9,919 nucleotides of DNA from Geoglobus sp. (GTDB lineage Archaea; Halobacteriota; Archaeoglobi; Archaeoglobales; Archaeoglobaceae). The notes under the pieces were generated by a model, which saw only the letters and a list, made by a program, of their open reading frames with translations, did no database searches and had not been told where the DNA came from. This document shows, one piece after another, positions 1-6,239 of this stretch (within the stretch, counting starts at the first letter, position 1; every line of letters starts with the position of its first letter). Both the position numbers and the translations under genes were made by a program. The stretch covers positions 1 to 9,919 of the forward strand of contig JALURI010000175.1 in assembly GCA_027016965.1 (NCBI GenBank), given 5' to 3'.

Positions 1-889
1 CAACAATCCTTATCTCAATGTTGTCGTTTATCCTTTTAAGCGTTGCAGGTGCACCACCTAAGTATGCAACATCAACCTCTCCAAGCCTGAATGCCTCCAT
101 TATAGCAACCCCATTTGGAAACTGCCTGAACTCAACTTTATCAAAAACCCTGTCAAGGTATCCTTCCTTCATGGCAACATAGAGGGCAAGGTGGTGGAGA
201 TCTGCAGTTATGTATCCGAGCCTTATCGAACCGGTCTTTTCTGGAACATAACTGGGATCCTCTTTTAACCTCTGAACAACCTCATGGTATATGTCCTTTC
301 TCAGAAAATCACCGAAGAACTCATTTTCGCCTTCATACCCTATCTCTTCCACAGATCTTTTCAGGATCTCTGAATCCTTCAGAAACTGATAGTAGTGCCT
401 GAACTCCTTTTCGTCAGGATACTCAACGTACTTTATGTTTTCAAGGGCAATAGTGACTGTCATTTTGTCCAGTCCTGTAAACTGAGAAGCATATTCTACA
501 ACCTTATCCCTGTTTTCAGGATCTTTTATGAATCTTGTTGCCTTGACATGAGCCCAGACAAGGGCTTTCAGGATATCATCATCAGCATTTCCAGCTTTGT
601 ATGCAACAACACAGCAGGGATGATCTGGCCATATCTCCCCCGACTTCATGAACACCTTAAATCCATTATTCACAGCCTTGCTGGGAAATGGCTCCCAGGC
701 AACAAACGCATCGATTTTTCCAAGTTTCATCTGCTCGATCATGTCTGGGGGTGAGAGCCTGACGACATTAACGGTTTTTTCTGATGTGCATCCCGTAAAA
801 ATCAGGGAGACGGCTATGATTGCAGATATGGCGACAAAAATTCTCATTCCTGATACATTTCCAGTAAACCTTTTATTCCAAGATACCAT
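1..889 (-). CDS. ABC transporter solute-binding lipoprotein, NMT1/SsuA type, partial (C-terminus beyond the left edge)
   Basis: About 296 residues are visible. The ATG at 889 follows GGTGA with 5 nt spacing. Residues 16-33 are hydrophobic and end in a lipobox (LIFTG before Cys34), so the protein should be lipid-anchored outside the membrane. An inner ATG (residue 15) would give a shorter signal peptide but has no well-spaced Shine-Dalgarno site. Residues about 42-155 resemble the SECOND half of NMT1/SsuA-like binding proteins: SPPDMIEQMKLGKIDAF, then AWEPF, then PDHPCC (residues 88-93). Residues about 221-285 resemble the FIRST half: IRLGYITADLHHLALYVA, then GEVDVAYLGGAPA. The lobes are therefore in reverse order, or a truncated domain precedes a complete one. 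The gene lies 54 bp beyond the mto operon on the same strand, which suggests uptake of a methylated or aromatic substrate. Ligand, permease and ATPase are not visible. Confidence 0.8.
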   Translation of the reverse strand, partial: MVSWNKRFTGNVSGMRIFVAISAIIAVSLIFTGCTSEKTVNVVRLSPPDMIEQMKLGKIDAFVAWEPFPSKAVNNGFKVFMKSGEIWPDHPCCVVAYKAGNADDDILKALVWAHVKATRFIKDPENRDKVVEYASQFTGLDKMTVTIALENIKYVEYPDEKEFRHYYQFLKDSEILKRSVEEIGYEGENEFFGDFLRKDIYHEVVQRLKEDPSYVPEKTGSIRLGYITADLHHLALYVAMKEGYLDRVFDKVEFRQFPNGVAIMEAFRLGEVDVAYLGGAPATLKRINDNIEIRIV

Positions 890-943
890 AAAAATCACCA
901 CACATTCTTACAATTCAGGAAAATAAATAAAACACTGGACTTT
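890..943 (-). promoter_or_regulatory. Gap between mtoA and the binding-protein gene: T-rich possible terminator and TATA-like box
   Basis: Read on the minus strand, the gap after the mtoA stop has T-rich stretches (about 918-932) that could act as an archaeal poly-T terminator. The same stretch, TTTATTTATTTT, is centred near 926. That would place a transcript start near 900 with an 11-nt leader carrying the GGTGA site of the binding-protein gene. Either reading is possible, and read-through from the mto operon is not excluded. Confidence 0.3.
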
Positions 944-1888
944 TTATTTTTTCCCCTTTAACTCTTCCACAAATTCCGGGAAGAGTTTGCTCAATGGATG
1001 ACTCTCTTCTGGTATCATTCCTGTCTCATCGTAGATGAACGTCGCAAGTATGGTATTTGCTGTTGCAACTGCTGGAAAAACCCACTTTGCATTCTCAATA
1101 GCTCCATAAAGTATGAAATCATTCCAGAGAAGTGCTGTGATGGCATGGGCTGAGCTGTCAACAGCAGCAAATCCAAGATTCCCCCATTTTTCTCTTGGCA
1201 TTTTCCACATGTCAGTTCCATTTGATGGGGCACACCCAACAGGATACCCAAACTCCTCCTTGATTTTCCTGCATGCTATAAGCGAGAATGCTATTGCTGG
1301 AGTGTTTAGAACTGACGTGTCAATCAGGATGTTCTCAAATCCAGCCCTTTCCAAAGCTGGAAGCAGCGTATCCTTCAGCAGGGAGATCCTCCCCTCAACA
1401 GTGGGATCTGCCATGTTGTAAGCTACTGTCAAACCATGCTTCAGCCCTATCTCTCTGAGCTCATTCACTTCCTTTTCCATATCCTCACTCCATGGGGAGA
1501 GAGAGTTGTAGATGACCCTATCCTCGAGTCCCACCTCCTTGACATATCTTGCCGCTCCAATTTTTGGAGGAATCTTCCAGGCATCAATCATGAAGGGCAT
1601 GTCTGTGACCTCAGAAACAAAGTCAATGTACCTTATGAACTCCCGCTCAGACAATGCAACGATGTCAAGCATTGATGGAATGCCAGTCTCATCGCTGAAA
1701 GTCTCCTGCATGTTTACGAGCTTCTCAGCCTTTTCCCTGTCAAATTTTCCTTCCTTCCTCTTCTCCACAATTTTATGGCCGGTGTAGAACATAGTTCCAG
1801 CAAGCACAACCGGATACTCTCCTCTGCCTCCAACCTTAACATTTCCAATCTCAACAACCCTCTGCTTTTTATCAATTCCAAACATCAT
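944..1888 (-). CDS. mtoA: MtrH-family methyl-corrinoid:tetrahydromethanopterin methyltransferase (MtoA-like)
   Basis: The protein has 314 residues, the usual size for MtrH, the H4MPT-binding subunit of tetrahydromethanopterin S-methyltransferase and a TIM-barrel relative of dihydropteroate-synthase-fold methyltransferases. Recognisable family stretches are EYPVVLAGTMFYTGHKIV near the N-terminus, GIPSMLDIVALS, FMIDAWKIPPKIGAARYV, and GCAPSNGTDMW in the C-terminal half. No other Mtr subunit is nearby, and its neighbours are a corrinoid protein and a reactivase. It therefore most likely takes the methyl group from MtoC to H4MPT in the cytoplasm, as proposed for MtoA of Methermicoccus and Archaeoglobus. 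Its ATG overlaps the TGA of the upstream mtoD gene (ATGA, 4 nt), with GAGGTG 4 nt before the start, which implies translational coupling. A second ATG directly follows the first, so the start may shift by one codon. The family is certain; the exact role is inferred from context. Confidence 0.9.
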   Translation of the reverse strand: MMFGIDKKQRVVEIGNVKVGGRGEYPVVLAGTMFYTGHKIVEKRKEGKFDREKAEKLVNMQETFSDETGIPSMLDIVALSEREFIRYIDFVSEVTDMPFMIDAWKIPPKIGAARYVKEVGLEDRVIYNSLSPWSEDMEKEVNELREIGLKHGLTVAYNMADPTVEGRISLLKDTLLPALERAGFENILIDTSVLNTPAIAFSLIACRKIKEEFGYPVGCAPSNGTDMWKMPREKWGNLGFAAVDSSAHAITALLWNDFILYGAIENAKWVFPAVATANTILATFIYDETGMIPEESHPLSKLFPEFVEELKGKK

Positions 1889-3780
1889 TCAGCACCTCTC
1901 AGATTCAAAACCTCCTCATGCCCCGGATATCTTTTTCTGTCCATGTGGGGGAAGTACATTGCCATGGAAAACTCCTTCTCAAAAGATGGGTGAACTGCAA
2001 GCTTTATGTGCTCAACTTCTCTTGCTATTTTATTTGCCTCCTCTCTCTTCTCCCTGCTTATCAGGGCAATCCTCGCCCCAACTCCAGCTGCATTTCCAAC
2101 TGACTCGATTCTTTCAACGGGAACATCAGGTACAAGTCCAATCAGAAGGGCAGAGATCTTGTCAATGTAGTTTCCAAATGCACCGGCCACAATTACTTTA
2201 TCAACATGCTCAACACCAAGCTCCTTTATCAGAATGTGGGCTCCTGCACACATGGCACCCTTGGCAAGCTGAATCTCTCTTATGTCCTTCTGAGTCATCA
2301 CAATATCATGCCCTATGGCAGTTTCTTCAGCCCAGGCAATTACATACTCCGGATTTCCATCGACCTCTCTAACCCTGTCTGTGTTCAGATTCAAATTGAA
2401 TCTGCCATTCTTCTTCACTATTCCAGTTCTGTAAAGCTCGGCAGCAGCATCAATTATTCCAGAACCGCAAATTCCCCTCGGCTTGGCATTTCCAATGGTT
2501 TCGTATTCTGGCTCAAACGTCTTTGGGTCTATTCTTATTCTCTCTATCGCCCCTGTTGCAGCCCTCATTCCGTGCTTGATATGGGCTCCTTCTAAAGCAG
2601 GACCTGCAGCAGCAGAGCATGAAACAAGCTTTTCTCTGTTACCGAGAACTATCTCTCCATTTGTGCCTATGTCTATGACAAGAACCATTTCATCCTGATT
2701 GTATGGTTCTGTTGCAATCAGAACTGCCACATTGTCGGCACCAACCCATCCTGCCTCAATGGGCAGAACATGCACATAGCCCCCTTCCGCTATTTTCAGA
2801 CCAAGATCCCTTGCCTTAACATCGTGTGATCTATGGAGAGCAGGCACGTAGGGTGCCATGGCAATGTGTTCTGGATTTATTTTCAGAAATATATGATGCA
2901 TGGCTGTATTCCCAACAACCGTCATCTCGCTGACTTCATCTGGAGAAATTCCAGCCTCTCTGCAAACACTTTCAAGAATTTTGTTCAGTCCATCAATTAT
3001 TTTCTGGTTTAGCTTCTTTAAGCCATCTTCATGCTGCATGGCGAAGGTAATTCTTGACATCACATCCTCGCCATAGGTTACCTGGGGGTTCATCATGCTG
3101 TCTACTGCAAGAACCTCTCCAGTTCTGAGATCTGTCAGGTATCCAACGACAGTTGTTGTGCCGATATCAACACCCAGTCCGTATGACTCCTCAGCCCTGT
3201 ATCCTTCCTGGATGTCCACGATTTCTCTGTCATTCCATATCGAGACTGTAACCTTCCATTCTGCATTTCTCAGAACATCTGGCATTTTTCTCAGAACATG
3301 ATAGTCCAACTCAACATCCTCAATTCCGTAATCTTCCTTCAGAGCATTGAGAATCCTTTCAAGATCTCCGAGATCATCTTTTAGATGGGGTTTTGAGAGC
3401 TCAAGATAGTATTTCTTTACTGCCGGATTCACCGCAACAGAGAGCTCCACACCCTCCTTCAGAATTATCTGCTCCCCACCTCTGCTTTCTTCAGGCACGT
3501 AAACAACAACATCCCCATGGAATTTTGTAACACAGGCAAGTCTGTAGTTCTTTCCTGCCTTTTTCCTGTCAAGCAATCTCTTCTCATCATCTGTGATTTC
3601 AGACAGATGTTCCATTCCCTGCTCGATAACCACCTGGCACTTTCCGCATGTCAGCTTTCCACCGCATATAGCCTCGATGTCAACTCCAACCTCCCTCGCA
3701 GCATCGAGAATTGTTGTGCCTTCAGGAAATTCCCCCCTCTTTCCCTCAGGCTGGAAGATTATTCTGTGCTTTTCTGCCAT
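1885..3780 (-). CDS. mtoD: Corrinoid-protein reductive activator, [2Fe-2S] plus ASKHA ATPase (RACo/MtoD type)
   Basis: This 631-residue protein matches the usual length of RACo-type activators. An N-terminal plant-type [2Fe-2S] domain has ligands Cys39, Cys45, Cys48 and Cys83 (C-x5-C-x2-C-x34-C). A linker region (about 110-195) leads to an ASKHA ATPase domain with phosphate motif VDIGTTT (204-210), VVGNTAMHH (288-296), a second phosphate motif VIDIGTNGE (368-376), CGSGIIDA (438-445) and GAFGNYID (533-540). It should use ATP to return corrinoid that has been oxidised to inactive Co(II) to methylatable Co(I) in the cytoplasm. It lacks the C-terminal [4Fe-4S] ferredoxin domain of methanogen RamA, so it resembles bacterial activators. 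The ATG follows GGTGA with 4 nt spacing, 14 nt after the mtoC stop. It is co-transcribed with mtoC, its likely substrate. Confidence 0.93.
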   Translation of the reverse strand: MAEKHRIIFQPEGKRGEFPEGTTILDAAREVGVDIEAICGGKLTCGKCQVVIEQGMEHLSEITDDEKRLLDRKKAGKNYRLACVTKFHGDVVVYVPEESRGGEQIILKEGVELSVAVNPAVKKYYLELSKPHLKDDLGDLERILNALKEDYGIEDVELDYHVLRKMPDVLRNAEWKVTVSIWNDREIVDIQEGYRAEESYGLGVDIGTTTVVGYLTDLRTGEVLAVDSMMNPQVTYGEDVMSRITFAMQHEDGLKKLNQKIIDGLNKILESVCREAGISPDEVSEMTVVGNTAMHHIFLKINPEHIAMAPYVPALHRSHDVKARDLGLKIAEGGYVHVLPIEAGWVGADNVAVLIATEPYNQDEMVLVIDIGTNGEIVLGNREKLVSCSAAAGPALEGAHIKHGMRAATGAIERIRIDPKTFEPEYETIGNAKPRGICGSGIIDAAAELYRTGIVKKNGRFNLNLNTDRVREVDGNPEYVIAWAEETAIGHDIVMTQKDIREIQLAKGAMCAGAHILIKELGVEHVDKVIVAGAFGNYIDKISALLIGLVPDVPVERIESVGNAAGVGARIALISREKREEANKIAREVEHIKLAVHPSFEKEFSMAMYFPHMDRKRYPGHEEVLNLRGAE

Positions 3781-3794
3781 AAAATCACCGAAGG

Positions 3795-4469
3795 CTAATT
3801 GCCCATGACCTCTTTTTTCAGACCCTTAACCATCTCAATTGCTTCTTTAACAGCATTCGTTGCATCAGGAGCCCATCCATCAGCACCCCATTTCTCTGCA
3901 GACTCCTTTGAGACTGGAGCTCCTCCAATGAGAATCTTTGCATCAGGGTTCTTTTCTCTGATCATTTCTATGACCTTTGGCATTCCAAGCATCGTGGTGG
4001 TCATCATTGCTGACAAAGCAACTATGTCAGCCTTTGCATTCAGAGACTCCTCAACAAACTTCTCAAGAGGGACATCCTTTCCCAGATCTATAACCTCAAA
4101 TCCTGCAACCTCGAACATCATCTTCACAAGGTTCTTGCCTATGTCATGGACATCTCCCTCAACAACTCCTATGACCACCTGCCCTGAAATCTTTATGTCT
4201 TCCTTTTTCACACGGGGCTTCAAAATATCAAGTCCAGCATAAAGAGCATCAGCGCACATAAGCACCTCCGGGACGAAGTACTCTCCCTTGTCAAACAGCT
4301 CACCCACCTCTTCCATTCCCTCAACAAGCCCATTCATGATTGCATCAAGAGCATCCATTCCAATGTCTAAAGCCTCCTGAGCTGCTTCTCTCACCATATC
4401 CTCATCAAATTCAACAACACCATTTTTCAGCCTTTCAAGGATGTCCTTTCTCTTTTCCGCATCCACCAT
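3795..4469 (-). CDS. mtoC: Methyltransferase corrinoid protein (MtoC/MtaC/MtbC family)
   Basis: From the ATG at 4469 the protein has 224 residues. Residues about 1-85 form the helical cap domain (B12-binding-2), with GEYFVPEVLMCADALYAGL near its end. From about residue 95 follows the Rossmann-like B12 domain with the lower-ligand motif GDVHDIGKN (Asp106, His108, Gly111), ALSAMMTTTM and IGGAPVS. His108 should coordinate cobalt in the base-off form. The protein carries the methyl group between the demethylase and MtoA. Start choice: a full GAGGTGAT Shine-Dalgarno site (4474-4481) lies 4 nt before this ATG. The ATG at 4475 overlaps that site, and a further in-frame ATG at 4517 lies inside the upstream gene. 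The Shine-Dalgarno site overlaps the mtoB stop codon, a sign of coupling. It is the only corrinoid protein in the window. Confidence 0.93.
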   Translation of the reverse strand: MVDAEKRKDILERLKNGVVEFDEDMVREAAQEALDIGMDALDAIMNGLVEGMEEVGELFDKGEYFVPEVLMCADALYAGLDILKPRVKKEDIKISGQVVIGVVEGDVHDIGKNLVKMMFEVAGFEVIDLGKDVPLEKFVEESLNAKADIVALSAMMTTTMLGMPKVIEMIREKNPDAKILIGGAPVSKESAEKWGADGWAPDATNAVKEAIEMVKGLKKEVMGN

Positions 4470-4473
4470 ACCC

Positions 4474-4481
4474 ATCACCTC
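4474..4481 (-). promoter_or_regulatory. Ribosome binding site of mtoC, overlapping the mtoB stop codon
   Basis: GAGGTGAT is complementary to the archaeal 16S rRNA 3' end. It begins inside the TGA stop of the upstream methyltransferase gene and ends 4 nt before the ATG at 4469. It decides the mtoC start and suggests that ribosomes ending mtoB restart on mtoC, keeping the two proteins in balance. Confidence 0.7.
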
Positions 4482-5505
4482 ACCCTCTTTTTCCAAACTC
4501 CTCAACTGCCTTAACAAGCGCGATCATGTTCTCTTTGGAGACGGCCGGCCATATATCACATCCGGGCCACACGCTATCGACTCCACCTTCTATTGCTTTC
4601 TTAACTGCATTCCTGATATCGTCAGCACTTCCCTGAACTATTGTACCGAAAGGATCTATGTTCCCAAAAATTATAGCCTCTTCTCCCAGTTTTTCTCTCG
4701 TTTTTGCAACATCATTTTTCTGCTCGACACTTATTGCAGTTGCACCGCTCTCCCACATAAGTTCAATGATAATGTTCGTATCTCCGCATATGTGGAGAAC
4801 ATTTGGTTTCTTTATTCCTGAGAAAACTTCCTTTAAATGGGGCAGAATGAGATTTTTGAACATTCTGGGGCTTAAAACATCTGTCGGAGCACCCATCTCC
4901 CTGACTGTCAGATAATCAATTCCAGCATCAAAGTATATGTTACCAAGCTCAACCAGAAAATCTGCAAGGGTTGAGAGGAGGGTATTTATCTCGTCAGGCT
5001 TTTTGAATGACATCTTCAGCAATTTTTCCAGATCCATTATCTGTCCTGCCAGAGTGTATGGTCCAAGGATGTAGGTTGCCACAGGCACCTCATCTCCAAC
5101 CTTGCTCTGCATCATCTCAAGAGCTTTCAGAACTGTAGGAACTCTGCCTTTTTCAGCTACCCCTTCTGGGATAGATATATTATCTGGATTTTCTATCGCC
5201 TTCTTTTTGACCGTTGGATACACTATGTCCTCCTTTCCCTTGTGGGTGTAGAAGTTCATTTCTGCTCCAAGCACCTCAGCCTCAATTCCGAGATCAAATG
5301 GTGCAACAGCACATTCAAAGCCGTAAAACTCATAGCTTGTACATGCTGCATTTGCCATCTTCTCCGCATCCAGATGTATCTCATAGAAAGCGTAATCATA
5401 CTTTTTCAAACCCTCGACGGTCACATTGCCCATCCCGCTGAAACATGCAATTATGTCAACCTTCTCATTCGAAAAAATCTTTTTAACTCTCTCCTTCGAA
5501 TTCAT
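4480..5505 (-). CDS. mtoB: UroD/MtaA-family corrinoid methyltransferase, candidate O-demethylase (MtoB-like)
   Basis: From the ATG at 5505 it has 341 residues, typical of MtaA/MtbA/O-demethylase TIM-barrel enzymes. Zinc ligands of the family are present as H-x-C (His238, Cys240 in LHICGDT) and Cys316 in WPGCDIWP. GIEAEVLGAE (residues 73-82) and GNIDPFG (281-287) are also family features. It is the first gene of the operon with mtoC, mtoD and mtoA, so it should supply methyl groups to MtoC. In that setting a methoxyaromatic demethylase (MtoB) fits better than a methyl-corrinoid:coenzyme M methyltransferase, though sequence alone does not separate them. The reading frame is open to 5577, but a TATA box at 5538-5552 predicts a transcript start near 5519. 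That excludes starts at 5577 and 5526 and leaves the ATG after GGGTGGAT. Product naming is moderately sure; the family is sure. Confidence 0.85.
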   Translation of the reverse strand: MNSKERVKKIFSNEKVDIIACFSGMGNVTVEGLKKYDYAFYEIHLDAEKMANAACTSYEFYGFECAVAPFDLGIEAEVLGAEMNFYTHKGKEDIVYPTVKKKAIENPDNISIPEGVAEKGRVPTVLKALEMMQSKVGDEVPVATYILGPYTLAGQIMDLEKLLKMSFKKPDEINTLLSTLADFLVELGNIYFDAGIDYLTVREMGAPTDVLSPRMFKNLILPHLKEVFSGIKKPNVLHICGDTNIIIELMWESGATAISVEQKNDVAKTREKLGEEAIIFGNIDPFGTIVQGSADDIRNAVKKAIEGGVDSVWPGCDIWPAVSKENMIALVKAVEEFGKRG

Positions 5506-5537
5506 GATATCCACCCAATTAATCATAGTAAAAATAC

Positions 5538-5552
5538 CATATTTAAATTTTA
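5538..5552 (-). promoter_or_regulatory. TATA box of the mto operon
   Basis: On the minus strand the stretch reads ATAAAATTTAAATAT, a good archaeal TATA box. Its centre near 5545 predicts a transcript start around 5519, leaving a leader of roughly 14 nt that contains GGGTGGAT before the ATG at 5505. The fit of box, leader and start supports the call. Confidence 0.6.
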
Positions 5553-5616
5553 TCCAGATAAGCTGTACGTCATCCAAATATTATGAGGTTTTATTGAATT
5601 TTTGTTCGACATTGGT

Positions 5617-5636
5617 GTGATAACTGAAACCATCAC
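5617..5636. repeat. Short inverted repeat GTGAT-10 nt-ATCAC, possible operator
   Basis: The arms are perfect but only 5 bp long, with a 10-nt spacer, so the centres of the arms lie about 15 nt apart. A second short repeat, AACC-ATCAC-GGTT (5628-5640), overlaps it. Arms this short arise by chance fairly often. The position, between two divergent promoters next to a regulator gene, is the main support. Confidence 0.3.
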
Positions 5637-5701
5637 GGTTAAATATTATTGCAAATCAATTTGACAAAAAATAAAGAAAACTTGATTAAATCTCGGTAGA
5701 G

Positions 5702-5712
5702 TTTTATATAAG
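5702..5712 (+). promoter_or_regulatory. TATA-like box before the Lrp/AsnC gene
   Basis: TTTTATATAAG is a strong TATA match. A start about 26 nt after its centre would fall near 5733, inside or after the Shine-Dalgarno site GGAGGTG (5725-5731). It would therefore give a nearly leaderless transcript, while the Shine-Dalgarno site implies a longer leader from a box further upstream (around 5685 or 5640). Which one is used cannot be settled here. Confidence 0.35.
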
Positions 5713-5737
5713 TTGGGATATAAAGGAGGTGGGAAAC

Positions 5738-6238
5738 ATGACTGTGAGGTTTGAAGAGAAGGACCTCAAAATACTGAAGTGCATAGAGCAAAATGGAAAC
5801 TGCAATCTGGACGAAATTGCAGAGATAACCGGAATGTCCCGATCCACAGTACATTACAGGCTGAAAAAATACAGAAAAATGGGTCTGGTGAAGGGAGTTT
5901 TTGCAGAACTCGATCCTCAGAAGCTCGGACTGGATATAACCACGATAACCTTTGTGAATGTAAGATACGACACAAGTTCGGCAGAGGAAATAGGAGAGAA
6001 ACTTGCATCAATTTCAGGGGTGTTTGCGGTTTACTATGTTCTTGGAGACTATGATTTTATTGTTGTTGCAAAGGCAAAGGACAGAGATGATCTTAAAAGA
6101 ATTTTAAAAGAGATACACTCCATCGAGGGTGTTATAAAAACCGGAACCCATTTTGTCGCTTCCATAGTTAAGGAAGAGAAAAGACTTCTGGTGAATTACA
6201 ATGAAAAGGACCTCAAAAAGCTATTCTGTGAAAAGTGA
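5738..6238 (+). CDS. Lrp/AsnC-family transcriptional regulator
   Basis: The 166-residue protein has the standard two-part layout. An N-terminal winged helix-turn-helix covers about residues 6-60 (recognition helix in MSRSTVHYRLKKYRKMG, 33-49). A C-terminal RAM/AsnC ligand and oligomerisation domain covers about 65-145, with the signature VLGDYDFIV (101-109). Such proteins form dimers to octamers and bind DNA according to a small effector, often an amino acid. The ATG at 5738 is chosen because GGAGGTG (5725-5731) lies 6 nt before it; an in-frame GTG at 5729 overlaps that site. It is divergent from the mto operon and directly joined to a second methyltransferase gene, so it is a good candidate for local control of methyl-compound use. 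The effector is unknown. Confidence 0.92.
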   Translation: MTVRFEEKDLKILKCIEQNGNCNLDEIAEITGMSRSTVHYRLKKYRKMGLVKGVFAELDPQKLGLDITTITFVNVRYDTSSAEEIGEKLASISGVFAVYYVLGDYDFIVVAKAKDRDDLKRILKEIHSIEGVIKTGTHFVASIVKEEKRLLVNYNEKDLKKLFCEK

Positions 6239-6239
6239 G

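Larger units (their letters stand above)
5506..5737. promoter_or_regulatory. Divergent regulatory region between the mto operon and the Lrp/AsnC gene
   Basis: The region is 232 bp, AT-rich and without a convincing gene. It holds the mto TATA box and, for the plus-strand gene, three TATA-like stretches (5639-5648, 5685-5692, 5702-5712). Inverted repeats sit between the promoters: GTGAT (5617-5621) with ATCAC (5632-5636), and AACC (5628-5631) with GGTT (5637-5640). Such placement suits binding of the adjacent Lrp-type regulator, which often controls its own gene and a divergent one. This is inferred, not shown. Confidence 0.5.

Noticed and set aside
395..926. Plus-strand open frames over the binding-protein gene
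   Set aside because: The minus-strand frame here has a signal peptide, lipobox and binding-protein motifs, so the plus-strand frames are shadows.
1959..2372. Glutamine-rich open frame on the plus strand
   Set aside because: It is antisense to mtoD, whose coding and domain evidence is strong. The composition is a by-product of the opposite frame.
4470..4517. Longer start of the corrinoid protein at 4517 or 4475
   Set aside because: The 4517 start overlaps the upstream gene and adds residues not expected for the family. The 4475 ATG overlaps the GAGGTGAT ribosome site that is correctly spaced for 4469.
3795..5505. Methylamine system with pyrrolysine-containing methyltransferase
   Set aside because: No MttB-, MtbB- or MtmB-type gene and no in-frame amber codon inside a methyltransferase frame were seen.
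5506..5577. In-frame extension of the mtoB candidate to 5577
   Set aside because: It would begin upstream of a good TATA box whose predicted transcript start is near 5519. The extra residues lack family similarity, and the ATG at 5505 has a ribosome site.
6201..6239. Longer start of the second methyltransferase at 6201
   Set aside because: It has a GGTGA site and cannot be fully excluded, but alignment with the other two family members begins at the ATG at 6240, and the extension overlaps the regulator gene.
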